From: UBA6244 sp965140775
GTDB lineage: Bacteria > Bacteroidota > Bacteroidia > Bacteroidales > F082
Assembly: GCA_965140775.1 (NCBI GenBank)
Contig: OZ223471.1
Coordinates: 372,001-436,000, forward strand
Length of the DNA stretch: 64,000 nt
Direction of reading: 5' to 3'
In this document: positions 52,603 to 61,569 of the stretch, piece after piece
How positions within the stretch are numbered: the first letter of the stretch is position 1
Layout of the letters: the number at the start of each line of letters is the position of its first letter
Notes under the pieces: generated by a model
Seen by the model: only the letters and a program-made list of their open reading frames with translations
Told to the model about the DNA's origin: nothing
Database searches by the model: none
Position numbers and translations under genes: made by a program

Positions 52603-54738
52603 TTACTTCCTTGCTTCCATCAACAAATTCAGCATTTGAACTCCGGCATCGGGAATCACCGTTCCGGGTCCGAAGACGGCTACCACTCCGGCATCAAACA
52701 AAAATTGGTAGTCCTGGGTGGGAATTACACCGCCCACAATCACCATAATGTCTTCGCGACCGAGTTTTTTTAGCTCTTCAATTACCTGCGGAACAAGGGT
52801 TTTATGGCCGGCTGCCAAACTGGATACACCCAATACATGCACATCGTTTTCAACGGCTTGGCGTGCAGCTTCGGCGGGTGTTTGAAACAAGGGTCCGATG
52901 TCCACGTCGAACCCGATGTCAGCATATCCCGTGGCCACCACTTTGGCGCCGCGGTCGTGGCCGTCCTGTCCCATTTTGGCAATCATAATACGTGGACGGC
53001 GGCCTTCCATTTCGGCAAATTTGTCGGCCAGCTCACGTGCTTTTTTAAAGGAGGAATCGTCGCCGGCTTCGGCGGCATATACTCCAGATATGGATCTGAT
53101 CACAGCTTTATACCTTCCCATTATTTTTTCGCAAGCATACGAAATTTCTCCGAGACTTGCACGATTTTTGGCTGCTTCCACGGCCAGTTCAAGCAAATTT
53201 CCTTCGCCGGTTTCGCATGCTAAGGTGATGTCGTTCAAGCATTTCTGAACAGCCACCTCATCACGGTTGGCGCGTAATTTTTTCAAACGGGCAATTTGTG
53301 CTTCACGAACGGCAGTATTGTCGATTTCCAGGGTTTCGATGGGATCTTCTTTGTCCAGCTTGTAACGATTGATGCCCACGATCACATCCTTGCGGGAGTC
53401 GATGCGGGCTTGTTTACGAGCGGCGGCTTCTTCGATGCGCATTTTGGGCAATCCGGTTTCGATGGCTTTGGACATGCCGCCCATTTCTTCCACCTCCTCG
53501 ATGAGTTTCCAGGCGCGTTCGGCCAATTCATGGGTGAGGGTTTCAACATAATAGGAGCCTGCCCATGGATCTACCGAGCGACAAATTTCGGTTTCTTCCT
53601 GCAAGTAAATCTGGGTATTGCGTGCAATGCGTGCCGAAAAATCGGTGGGCAACGCAATGGCTTCGTCCAGGGCATTGGTATGCAGACTTTGGGTATGACC
53701 CAGCGTAGCACCCAATGCTTCCACGCAAGTGCGGGCTACATTGTTAAATGGATCCTGTTCAGTCAAACTCCAACCTGAGGTTTGGGTGTGGGTACGCAAG
53801 GCCATGGATTTTTCGAGCTTGGGCTCAAATTGCTTCACAATCTTGGCCCACAACATACGACCGGCGCGGAGTTTGGCAATTTCCATGAAATGGTTCATGC
53901 CCGATCCCCAGAAGAAACTCAACCGGGGAGCAAACTCATCTATCTTCAACCCTGATTTCAATCCGGTGCGGATATAGTCCAGTCCGTCGGCCAAGGTGTA
54001 TGCCAGCTCGATATCTGCCGTAGCTCCTGCTTCCTGAATGTGATATCCGGAAATGGAAATGGAGTTGAACTTGGGCATTTTGCGCGAGGTGTATTCAAAA
54101 ATGTCTGAGATTATGCGCATGGATGGCTCGGGAGGATAGATGTACGTGTTGCGCACCATAAACTCCTTCAGAATGTCGTTTTGGATGGTTCCCGACAGTT
54201 CGTCCAATTGTGCACCTTGTTCCAGAGCTGTAACAATGTAAAAGGCCAGCACAGGCAACACGGCACCATTCATAGTCATGGAAACGGAGATTTTGTTCAA
54301 CGGAATTTGGTCGAACAGAATTTCCATATCGAGAATGGAATCGATGGCCACACCTGCTTTTCCCACATCACCTACCACGCGCTCGTGATCGGAGTCGTAA
54401 CCGCGGTGGGTGGCCAGGTCGAAGGCCACAGAAAGTCCTTTTTGACCGGCTGCCAGGTTGCGACGATAAAAGGCGTTGGATTCTTCGGCAGTGGAAAATC
54501 CGGCGTACTGACGGATGGTCCATGGACGGGTAACATACATGGTGGAATAGGGTCCACGCAAAAAGGGTGGTATTCCCGCGGCATAATTCAGGTGCTCCAT
54601 GCCACGCAGGTCGTTGGCCACGTACGCGGGTTTAACATCAATGTGTTCGGGGGTTTCCCAATCGGCTTTGATGCCGTTTTCGGGATATTGAACCTCCGGA
54701 TTGTGGTTGATATTGATATGTTTAAAATTCGGTTTCAT
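52603..54738 (-). CDS. mutB: Methylmalonyl-CoA mutase, large (B12-binding) subunit
   Basis: Adenosylcobalamin-dependent isomerisation of methylmalonyl-CoA and succinyl-CoA, central to propionate metabolism. 711 residues from ATG 54,738 (MKPNFKHININHNPEV); an upstream TTG is not needed. The catalytic TIM barrel has PFLRGPYSTMYVTRPWTIRQ, ATHRGYDSDHERVVGDVG and the TSGWSLTEQDP segment. The C-terminal cobalamin domain has the DxHxxG motif in MGQDGHDRGAKVVA (about 590). It lies 36 bp downstream of the small subunit in one operon. Confidence 0.97.
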   Translation of the reverse strand: MKPNFKHININHNPEVQYPENGIKADWETPEHIDVKPAYVANDLRGMEHLNYAAGIPPFLRGPYSTMYVTRPWTIRQYAGFSTAEESNAFYRRNLAAGQKGLSVAFDLATHRGYDSDHERVVGDVGKAGVAIDSILDMEILFDQIPLNKISVSMTMNGAVLPVLAFYIVTALEQGAQLDELSGTIQNDILKEFMVRNTYIYPPEPSMRIISDIFEYTSRKMPKFNSISISGYHIQEAGATADIELAYTLADGLDYIRTGLKSGLKIDEFAPRLSFFWGSGMNHFMEIAKLRAGRMLWAKIVKQFEPKLEKSMALRTHTQTSGWSLTEQDPFNNVARTCVEALGATLGHTQSLHTNALDEAIALPTDFSARIARNTQIYLQEETEICRSVDPWAGSYYVETLTHELAERAWKLIEEVEEMGGMSKAIETGLPKMRIEEAAARKQARIDSRKDVIVGINRYKLDKEDPIETLEIDNTAVREAQIARLKKLRANRDEVAVQKCLNDITLACETGEGNLLELAVEAAKNRASLGEISYACEKIMGRYKAVIRSISGVYAAEAGDDSSFKKARELADKFAEMEGRRPRIMIAKMGQDGHDRGAKVVATGYADIGFDVDIGPLFQTPAEAARQAVENDVHVLGVSSLAAGHKTLVPQVIEELKKLGREDIMVIVGGVIPTQDYQFLFDAGVVAVFGPGTVIPDAGVQMLNLLMEARK

Positions 54739-54774
54739 CTTGAATACTTTTTTTTGCCGGTTAAACAATAGGTT

Positions 54775-56625
54775 TTAAATTCCCAGAATTTGTTGAAATT
54801 CGGATAGTTGCTCCAGCAAATTGCTTTTTATATGGATGAAGTGCTTCAAGCCCGCAGCTTTCAGGGTGTCGATTAAATCCACCGGATAACCGGCCAAAAC
54901 CACGATGGTATCCCCGTGAAGGGCTTCATAGATGGGTTGTGCAATGGTGGCATATTCCTCGTCGCTGCTGCAAATTACCACCATTTCGGGCTTAGCTTTG
55001 CGGGCGGCTTCAACGCCTTGTTCCACCGAAGTAAAGCCATTATTGTCCACAATTTCAAATCCTGCACAACCAAAAAAGTTGCCGGCAAATTGCGAACGTG
55101 CCTTGCGCATGGCCAGGTTTCCGTAAGTAAACATCCATGCTTTGGGACGGTGATTTTTTCGTGAAAACTCATCGGTGGCAAAACGTAATTTTTCCAGTTT
55201 TTCAGCACCGCGGGTGGGAGGCAAGGTTTCTATTTCAGCTTCCACATTAGCCATATGGAAAGATGGAAGCGATTGAATTTGCTCGTTGGTGTTGGGATAT
55301 TGATTGGTTCCCAGAATGGATTTTCTGCGCAAAGCAAAGTCCATTTCTTTCTTCCGTGCTTCTTCCTTCACTTTTTTCTGGATGATGCCCTTTTTCAATG
55401 CTTCCATGTATCCGCCGGCTTCGTCAATTTCCAGGAAAAGTTTCCATGCATTTTGGATGAGCTCGTGGGTCAGGGTTTCGATATAATAGGAACCGGCAGC
55501 GGGATCGGCAATTTTATCCAGATAGGATTCGCCTTTGAGGATGAGCTGTTGGTTGCGGGCAATGCGCTCTGAAAAAGCAGTTTCGGTTTCGTAAACTGCG
55601 TTGTAAGGCAACACGCTCAACGAATTTACACCGCCCAGAATGGCCGACATGCTTTCGGTGGTGGTACGCAACATGTTCACGTAGGGGTCGTATACAGTTT
55701 TATTGTAGGTAGCGTTGGAACAATGGATGTGCATTTTAGCATTTTCGGCATGACTTAATCCGTATGCATTCACCAATTTTGACCACAGATAACGGGCAGC
55801 CCTGAACTTGGCTATTTCCATAAAATAGTCGCCACCCACGGCCATGTGAAAACGGATGTGGGGCGCCACCTCGTCGATGTCCAATCCTTTGTCGGTGAGG
55901 TAGGTCAGGTATTCGGCGCCCATGGACAGGGTAAAGGCCAGCTCGCTGACGGTACCTGCTCCCGCACTGTTGAACAGATGGCTCTTAATGGTAAGATACT
56001 GAAAACGAGGCAGGTGTTGGGTAGCCTTGTGCATTTCAACCAGTTGTGTCATGTCTTCCTCGTAGGAGGTCGAAAATTTGCCACAGGTGGTATAAGTGCC
56101 AATGGGGTCGTAAATAACGGAACCACGCACTTTTTCCAGGTCGCGGTTGTATTTTTTGGCCAATGAATCCATCATTTTCACCATTTGGAGTGGCTGACGG
56201 GTGCGGAAATTCACTTCCATCAGGTCGAGGCGAATGTTGTGCAACAAGGCTTCCACTTCCTGTTCGGTGGGATTGGCCTCGCACTTAAAGTGGAATCCCA
56301 GCGCATCGACTCCTTTCATTTTGATATCCTGGGCTTTGGCGTTGGCTTCCGCGATGTCGTCCACCTGAATATCCTGACGCACCAGCCAGGTATTGTGTGT
56401 TTCCTGGTTGCCACGAACAAAGGGAAATTGTCCGGGAGCGGTATTTACATGCGGCAGGTCGGCCAGGTTTTCTTGACGATAGAAAGGTTGCAGGGTAAAA
56501 CCCTCATCGGTTTTCCAGGTCAGTTTCCTGTCATAATCTGCACCTTTTAAGTCTTTGATAATCTTTTCTTTCCATGCTTCCGTGGTGATGGGCGGAAATT
56601 GGCTGAAAAGTGTTTCTTTCTCCAT
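54775..56625 (-). CDS. mutA: Methylmalonyl-CoA mutase, small subunit
   Basis: 616 residues from ATG 56,625 (MEKETLFSQFPPITTEAWKE); an upstream TTG at 56,652 is possible but unlikely. Homologous to the large subunit (YIETLTHELIQNAWKLFLEI) but lacking the DxHxxG cobalamin motif: the equivalent region reads GNLAMRKARSQFAGNFFGCA. It forms the inactive partner of the heterodimer. First gene of the operon. Confidence 0.95.
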   Translation of the reverse strand: MEKETLFSQFPPITTEAWKEKIIKDLKGADYDRKLTWKTDEGFTLQPFYRQENLADLPHVNTAPGQFPFVRGNQETHNTWLVRQDIQVDDIAEANAKAQDIKMKGVDALGFHFKCEANPTEQEVEALLHNIRLDLMEVNFRTRQPLQMVKMMDSLAKKYNRDLEKVRGSVIYDPIGTYTTCGKFSTSYEEDMTQLVEMHKATQHLPRFQYLTIKSHLFNSAGAGTVSELAFTLSMGAEYLTYLTDKGLDIDEVAPHIRFHMAVGGDYFMEIAKFRAARYLWSKLVNAYGLSHAENAKMHIHCSNATYNKTVYDPYVNMLRTTTESMSAILGGVNSLSVLPYNAVYETETAFSERIARNQQLILKGESYLDKIADPAAGSYYIETLTHELIQNAWKLFLEIDEAGGYMEALKKGIIQKKVKEEARKKEMDFALRRKSILGTNQYPNTNEQIQSLPSFHMANVEAEIETLPPTRGAEKLEKLRFATDEFSRKNHRPKAWMFTYGNLAMRKARSQFAGNFFGCAGFEIVDNNGFTSVEQGVEAARKAKPEMVVICSSDEEYATIAQPIYEALHGDTIVVLAGYPVDLIDTLKAAGLKHFIHIKSNLLEQLSEFQQILGI

Positions 56626-57017
56626 GTGATCGATGTTTAAAAACAGCGGCAAAATTACAACAAAAATAGAGGTGACAAGGGAATTGGGCGGTTAATTGTG
56701 AATTAATTAACAATTTAGAATGGTGCTATTTAGTCTCATGAAGAAAACGCCCATGGCATTGTTTTGGTTGATTTGAAAACAAGGAAGTAGAAAAATAAAA
56801 AGGCGCCCGAAAAGTGACCGGACATGAAAATAAGTATATTTGACAACTGCTAAATACAATAACATGAAACACAGCCAGCACCATCATTTTTCGCATTACC
56901 TGATTTGCAACACATTGCGCTTCACGACAATTGTAGTCAAAGGCGAAATAAATGGCATAGGGGTGCGTTTAGCACGTAGTTGGCAAACATATTAAAACCA
57001 GAACCTTAACGGAGCCA
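56626..57017. other. Intergenic region holding the left edge of the cassette cluster
   Basis: No gene is seen in the first 350 bp. At 56,979 the sequence GTTGGCAAAC begins the first cassette-like unit; its GTTGGC is complementary to the GCCAAC at 57,830-57,835 after the next gene. Confidence 0.45.
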
Positions 57018-57830
57018 ATGACAAATAAGAAACTTGAATATGTTGAAATGCTTTTTGACAAAGGCTTTCTATTGGATGATAGTGTAGAAAGCCCTAACTT
57101 GAATTTTGCTATTCACAGCATTCTAAATACTATTGATTTAACTGAACTAATTGACCTTTATGTTTCTCTGCAAAAACCAAAAATAAAAAATCAAATTGAG
57201 AGTAATCTTAGTAAGCGATTAGAAAAAAGCAACAATCTTGATACTTTTTATGAAAAGATTTTTAGAATTCTATCAGGTGCAGAATATCAGCAAAGACAGA
57301 GAATTCGAAAATTGCTTTTAATAATACTACCTTATCTTGACCCTGTTTATAGCAAAGAGTTTTTCAATACTTTTTACTACTCCGATTTTGTGCATGACAA
57401 ATCAGCAGCATTATCCGTTTCAGGCCGGATTTGGGAAGATAGTTTTAACGAACTAATACTTGGTGATTATCTCGAAAATAAAAGAGAAGTTTTCCTAAGG
57501 ACTTATTTAAACCATGGAGATATCAATTACTGTTTGAAATATTTAAAGAACATTTGGGCTAACGAACCGAGTAACTACCTTAAAACTGATATAATCCGAA
57601 GACTAAGCGAGAAACATATTGATGACTTTTATTTTTTACGAGAAACTGAACCAGAGAAGTATTTATTTGCAGTAAGTCTATCTGAAAGAGAATTTGAAGA
57701 TGAAGAAATTCGTAATATTTATAACGATATACCATTTTATCTAAAGCCTTACGGACTTTTAAGTCTTAGTAAGCTTAACAAATGGGATATTATCGAAGTT
57801 GAAATAAATACGTTTGCTAACATGGTATAG
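57018..57830 (+). CDS. Unknown cytoplasmic protein in cassette-like unit 1
   Basis: 270 residues, no signal peptide. Mostly helical with regularly spaced hydrophobics (RIRKLLLIILPYLDPVYS, FLRTYLNHGDINYCLKYL), suggestive of an alpha-solenoid. No family recognised. It stops inside the left arm of the structured site at 57,824-57,936. AT-rich relative to the core genes. Confidence 0.7.
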   Translation: MTNKKLEYVEMLFDKGFLLDDSVESPNLNFAIHSILNTIDLTELIDLYVSLQKPKIKNQIESNLSKRLEKSNNLDTFYEKIFRILSGAEYQQRQRIRKLLLIILPYLDPVYSKEFFNTFYYSDFVHDKSAALSVSGRIWEDSFNELILGDYLENKREVFLRTYLNHGDINYCLKYLKNIWANEPSNYLKTDIIRRLSEKHIDDFYFLRETEPEKYLFAVSLSEREFEDEEIRNIYNDIPFYLKPYGLLSLSKLNKWDIIEVEINTFANMV

Positions 57831-57936
57831 CCAACAATAGCGGGGCTTGTTGGTAGTTTGGCGTTCGCTGCTCCGCGTGGTCTTTTGCAGCGGTGGACAG
57901 GGGAGCGGCCCGCAAATCCGCTACTGTGGCTATACC
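57824..57936. other. attC-like structured recombination site
   Basis: Outer arms GGTATAGCCA (57,824-57,833) and TGGCTATACC (57,927-57,936) are perfectly complementary, as are TAGCGG (57,838) and CCGCTA (57,918) inside. The next seven bases lead to AACGTTGGGAG, the start of unit 2. Length (about 115 bp) and the GTT boundary match integron attC sites, which recombine as folded single strands. Confidence 0.6.
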
Positions 57937-57984
57937 AGAAACGTTGGGAGCTATTATAAAATACACCCAAATAAAAACCATTAT

Positions 57985-58875
57985 ATGAAAAAGAAAAATC
58001 TAACCTTAGTTTTATTTACTTTATTAACGCTGAATTCCTTTTCTCAGATTTTTCCGAACGGTGAAGCGATTTGGAATAGATATCACAGCGATTTTTTCGG
58101 AACAATGAGATATACACAGTATTTGCAAAATGGAGATACATTGATAGAAGGGCTGAAGTATAATAAGCTTTACAAGTCATATGAACAATATCAATTTGAT
58201 TCACTTTCGTATTCTTACTATAAAGTCTACAATGGAGCATTGAGAACAGATACGATTCATAATAAAATCTACTATGTACCTGCAGATTCTACAGATGACT
58301 TGCTTCTCTATGACTTTAATTTGCAAGTTGACGATACAATACCTTTATGGCATAATGAATTTTCACATGTTATAACTGTGAAATCCATTGATACTATATT
58401 TGTAAATGGCAAGGGGTTAAAAAGATTTGAGATGAACTATGGCAATCATCTTGATCCGGTTTTTGGAGATTTTATAATAGAAGGAATTGGGTCGCTTAAA
58501 GACCTAATTCAAATTGAAAATCGACTTGAGGGAATAAAAGGATTTTTATGCTTTACAAATATGCAGACTGGATTTAAGTATCCCGAAGATTGCAATAATA
58601 ATACCTTAGCAATAAACGACTCTGAATCAATTGCTTATTATTCTATTTCTCCTAATCCTTGTAATAATTATTTCTCAATGTCAATTGAAGGTGTTGAAAC
58701 GGAACACTATAAGATGGAAATGGTTGACCTAAGAGGAAACAAAGTGCTTTCTACTCAAATCGTTGATAAAAATCAAATAATAAGCACATTAGAATTAGAA
58801 GCGGGATTGTATGTAATTTTAATATACAATGACCTTGGTTTAAAAATAAAAGAGAAGATATTGATTAATAAATAA
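57985..58875 (+). CDS. T9SS sorting-domain protein in cassette-like unit 2
   Basis: 296 residues from ATG 57,985, chosen because it begins a signal peptide (MKKKNLTLVLFTLLTLNSFS). Middle part is beta-rich without a known fold. The C-terminal region (YSISPNPCNNYFSMSIEG, LVDLRGNKVLST-like strand, ending LKIKEKILINK) is a T9SS sorting domain. The gene is enclosed by the complementary ends GTTGGGAGCT and AGCTCCCAAC. Confidence 0.78.
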   Translation: MKKKNLTLVLFTLLTLNSFSQIFPNGEAIWNRYHSDFFGTMRYTQYLQNGDTLIEGLKYNKLYKSYEQYQFDSLSYSYYKVYNGALRTDTIHNKIYYVPADSTDDLLLYDFNLQVDDTIPLWHNEFSHVITVKSIDTIFVNGKGLKRFEMNYGNHLDPVFGDFIIEGIGSLKDLIQIENRLEGIKGFLCFTNMQTGFKYPEDCNNNTLAINDSESIAYYSISPNPCNNYFSMSIEGVETEHYKMEMVDLRGNKVLSTQIVDKNQIISTLELEAGLYVILIYNDLGLKIKEKILINK

Positions 58876-58885
58876 CAGCTCCCAA

Positions 58886-59158
58886 CATAATAGGTTTTAA
58901 AACTCAGTTGAGCCCAAAAAAAACACCCCGGGATGAAAACATCACCCACAACCTGTAAATCAACTCCAGAATTTAGTGAAAGCACCCGCTCAATTGAGTT
59001 TTAAACCCTGTTGGGCTGAGCCACAGGTAGTCAATCGTCCTGTATAGGGGGATTGAGCAATTTTTCCTGAGGGTCGTTTTGATGGAAGTTTTGATTGTCG
59101 TTGATGTGTCAGCAATAACGCATTCGCGCGCGGGCACTTAAATCAGTGAGACAATAAT
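58886..59158. repeat. Interspersed ~270-bp repeat, copy C
   Basis: Matches copy A from CATAATAGGTTTTAA to GTGAGACAATAAT with moderate divergence. It follows directly on CCCAAC at the end of unit 2. The inverted ends of its first 120 bp match better here than in copy A (about 20 of 22). It continues into CGGTGGACGGGAACGTAGCC, which resembles CGGTGGACAGGGGAGCGGCC at 57,890. Confidence 0.8.
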
Positions 59159-59237
59159 TTTGTAACGGTGGACGGGAACGTAGCCCGCAATCCCCCACCA
59201 GCAATATTGCGAGAACGTTAGCCCCTATTTGAAAAAA

Positions 59238-59271
59238 TTGCAAAATTCATATATTGTACATATATTTGTAC
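59238..59271 (+). promoter_or_regulatory. Promoter with overlapping operator for the YefM/YoeB pair
   Basis: TTG (59,238-59,240) and TATATTTG (59,261-59,268) are 20 bp apart, a good Bacteroidetes promoter. The inverted repeat GTACATATATTTGTAC (59,256-59,271) overlaps the -7 element, the expected place for an autoregulating antitoxin-toxin complex to bind. Confidence 0.55.
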
Positions 59272-59297
59272 TTTAATTAGTACTTAAAATTATAGCT

Positions 59298-59552
59298 ATG
59301 TTAACAGCAAGTATTTCAGACTTTAGAAAAAATATTAAAAAGTATCTTGACTCTGTAACTGAAAATTTTGAAACTTTGATCATCAATCGCGGAAAAGAAT
59401 CAGGAGTAGTCGTTATTTCATTGGATGAATACAATTCATTAACTGCAACACAGCATGAGTTGTCAGCCAAAAGAAATGAATCCAGACTTGATTCAGCAAT
59501 TGAGAAACTTAAAATAGGATCTTCCTTTCAAAAAGACTTGATTGAGCCATGA
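59298..59552 (+). CDS. YefM/Phd-type antitoxin
   Basis: 84 residues. N-terminal DNA-binding fold typical of Phd/YefM (MLTASISDFRKNIKKYLDSV, then LIINRGKESGVVVISLDEYN), and a disordered C-terminus that would wrap the toxin. Overlaps the toxin gene by 4 bp (ATGA), implying translational coupling. Likely represses its own promoter. Confidence 0.88.
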   Translation: MLTASISDFRKNIKKYLDSVTENFETLIINRGKESGVVVISLDEYNSLTATQHELSAKRNESRLDSAIEKLKIGSSFQKDLIEP

Positions 59553-59806
59553 GATACATTTTTGTTGATGAATCCTGGGAAGATTATTTATATTGGCAAA
59601 AGACCAATATAAAGTATGTTAAGAAAATAAATGATCTATTAAAGGACATTGCCCGTACTCCATTTTCCGGGCCTGGAAGACCTGAACCACTAAAACACAA
59701 ATATAAAGGCTTTTGGTCGCGCAGAATCGACAATGAGCATAGACTTATTTTTGCGGTTAGGGATGATGAAATCCTGATTGCAAAATGTAGATTTCATTAT
59801 GACTAA
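59549..59806 (+). CDS. YoeB/Txe-type ribonuclease toxin
   Basis: 85 residues of the RelE superfamily. MRYIFVDESWEDYLYWQ, FSGPGRPEPLKHKYKGFWSR and RRIDNEHRLIFAVRD, ending CRFHYD, match YoeB, a ribosome-dependent mRNA interferase; the conserved Glu of PEPL, Arg of EHRLIF and C-terminal His-Tyr are present. Overlaps the antitoxin gene by 4 bp. The pair is the only cargo of unit 3. Confidence 0.9.
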   Translation: MRYIFVDESWEDYLYWQKTNIKYVKKINDLLKDIARTPFSGPGRPEPLKHKYKGFWSRRIDNEHRLIFAVRDDEILIAKCRFHYD

Positions 59807-59825
59807 TAAAAAAATAGGGGGTTAA

Positions 59826-59912
59826 CATAATAGCCTTTAAGCCTCACCTAAGTCCAAAAAAACCACCCCGCGATGAAAAAATCTCCAATAGCATGTAATA
59901 CAAAGCCGAACC
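59826..59912. repeat. Interspersed repeat, copy D, decayed
   Basis: After GTTAA the sequence CATAATAGCCTTTAAGCC and a CCAAAAAAACCACCCCG block parallel the first ~85 bp of copies A-C with many changes, then end at GCCGAACC before GTTGTGCG, the start of unit 4. Confidence 0.55.
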
Positions 59913-59948
59913 GTTGTGCGTCGGCTAAGAAAAACTCCTCAATTATTA

Positions 59949-59980
59949 TTTGTTTCTTGAAAAGGAAACTTATATCTTTG
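59949..59980 (+). promoter_or_regulatory. Promoter of the HigB/HigA pair
   Basis: TTTG (59,949-59,952) and TATCTTTG (59,973-59,980) are 20 bp apart, an excellent Bacteroidetes promoter match. The toxin ATG is 20 bp downstream. Confidence 0.6.
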
Positions 59981-60000
59981 CAATTAATACGATTGTATGT

Positions 60001-60357
60001 ATGAACAAGAAATTTAATGTTGAGTTTCTCGGTGAAGCAATTGATTTTATGGAATTACTTGATGATAAAACCAGAGAAAAGATTTATTACAATGCTCGGA
60101 AAGCGCAAATGGTAAACGACCCTGAATTGTTTAAGAAATTAAGTGAATTTATATGGGAATTCAAGACAAAGTTTAATAAAAACCAATATAGACTTTTAGC
60201 ATTTTGGGATAAAACTGACAGTTCGGAAACCTTGGTTTTAGCTACCCATGGGTTTGTAAAGAAAACACAAAAGACACCAAAAAGCGAAATAAAAAGAGCC
60301 GAAGAAATTAGAAAAGAATACTTTGAACAAAAAATCAAAAAAAATGAGAAGCGATAG
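60001..60357 (+). CDS. HigB-type (Gp49-like) toxin
   Basis: 118 residues from ATG 60,001. RelE-superfamily toxin of the phage Gp49/HigB group: FLGEAIDFMELLDDKTREKI, LSEFIWEFKTKFNKNQYRLL and LVLATHGFVKKTQKTPKSEI are diagnostic. It probably cuts translated mRNA. The toxin gene comes first and overlaps the antitoxin gene by 14 bp, the usual HigBA order. Confidence 0.88.
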   Translation: MNKKFNVEFLGEAIDFMELLDDKTREKIYYNARKAQMVNDPELFKKLSEFIWEFKTKFNKNQYRLLAFWDKTDSSETLVLATHGFVKKTQKTPKSEIKRAEEIRKEYFEQKIKKNEKR

Positions 60358-60649
60358 ATTAAGAACAAAGAGTCTGGATGAGATGATTGATAAGCATGTC
60401 GGGGAAGTTGGTACTGAAAAACGAGATACTTTTGAGGAAGAACTACGCTTAGATATATTAGGTCAGACTATAAAGCAAATCAGAGAAGAAAAACATTTGA
60501 CGCAAGCTCAACTTGGAGAATTAATTGGAGTAAAGAAGGCTCAAATTTCTAAGATTGAGAATAATCTGACTGATGCTAGATTTGAAACAATTTTGAAAGT
60601 ATTTAGGGCTTTAAATGCAAAGATCAATTTCAATGTTGAATTAAAATAA
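60344..60649 (+). CDS. HigA-type XRE antitoxin
   Basis: 101 residues from ATG 60,344; an upstream start at 60,323 would lengthen the overlap. The C-terminal half is a helix-turn-helix of the XRE/Cro type (IKQIREEKHLTQAQLGELIG, VKKAQISKIENNLTD). It should neutralise the toxin and repress the operon. Confidence 0.88.
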   Translation: MRSDRLRTKSLDEMIDKHVGEVGTEKRDTFEEELRLDILGQTIKQIREEKHLTQAQLGELIGVKKAQISKIENNLTDARFETILKVFRALNAKINFNVELK

Positions 60650-61569
60650 AAGCCGAACGCATAATCGTGCAGACAACTGACCCCCAAATGACCGTCAGTG
60701 CGCCTCTCTCACCACCCACGATGGCCATCGTGGTAAGTCTCGTTTACGATGGTTCTCTGGATCAAGGGAAGTAATTCGAAGGTTGTTGGGGTGAGATTTG
60801 ATGATAAACGTTTGAGCGTGATTCGTATCCCCGTTTTCGGAGCCTTTCTGTCGTGATGGTAGTGCCCAAGATTGGGCTTTGGGCTACGGCTCCTCCTCCC
60901 TTCCGGTTCGGCTCCATGCATAGGCATGACCGTTTTCGACACCCGGCCGAATCAGGCACTTCCTTTTTCTGTCGGGTTTCTTCCGGTCGTGCCAGATGCA
61001 ATAACGGAAACGGGTACGAAGCCACGATTCCATTTTAATGAGTTTTTGTTGAATATTGGCCAGCTACTTGCTAATACTTCGAGGCTTTGATCCTCGCGTC
61101 TAAGGGACTTTCACCCTTGGGATAATTATTGTCACACAACTGTTTGCTTTTAAACAAATTATTTGCATTTTTGGAATTTATTCAAAACTTACAGTTGTGT
61201 GCACAGCAACCATGCTGGGGACACACAAAACCTATACCTAATGCGGATTTCAGAGGTTTTCGAGCAGCAGTTCCCGTATCGCAGTTTCTTATCTCGGGAT
61301 ACGAAAGCGGCTCGTAATGCCGCACTGAGTATAGCCGCGACCGGTAGTAACAAGCCTAGGAAATAAGCAACAGTGGATATTTTGCAGTTAGTGAATAAGG
61401 GTATAATGAAACAGCCGCCCCACAAAACAGCACATTTTCAAGTCCCGACACACAAGCCGATGCTTCACCTTGCAAATACAGTGCATTGAGCTTATCGAAT
61501 TGAGCTGTTTTTTTCTAACGCACTGGCAGTAATTTGATGCATTTGTGGTTAATTGCAATGGATTGATTA
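60650..61569. other. 920-bp noncoding stretch with structured elements
   Basis: No supported gene; short frames in all phases lack family features. It begins with the terminal motif of unit 4. At 60,716-60,733 lies an 18-bp perfect palindrome CCACGATGGCCATCGTGG. Near 61,080-61,115 two small hairpins stand side by side: CGAGGcttTGATCCTCG and AAGGGACTTTCACCCTT. The stretch is GC-richer than its neighbours and could hold a decayed attC-type site or an RNA. Confidence 0.4.

Larger units (their letters stand above)
56979..60665 (+). other. Cluster of four integron-cassette-like units without integrase
   Basis: Each unit starts with GTT plus a short sequence and ends, after its genes, with the inverse complement. 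Unit 2: GTTGGGAGCT at 57,943 and AGCTCCCAAC at 58,877. Unit 3: GTTAGCCCCTATTT at 59,217 and AAATAGGGGGTTAAC at 59,812. Unit 4: GTTGTGCGTCGGCT at 59,913 and AGCCGAACGCATAAT at 60,651. Unit 1 obeys the rule only over six bases. All genes point the same way, as in integron arrays, and two units carry toxin-antitoxin pairs. No integron integrase is present in the window. Confidence 0.55.

Noticed and set aside
52307..52639. 110-codon plus-strand frame starting with TTG between the tRNA and mutB
   Set aside because: It runs through the mutB terminator and into the mutB stop, is hydrophobic by AT composition and has no supporting start signal.
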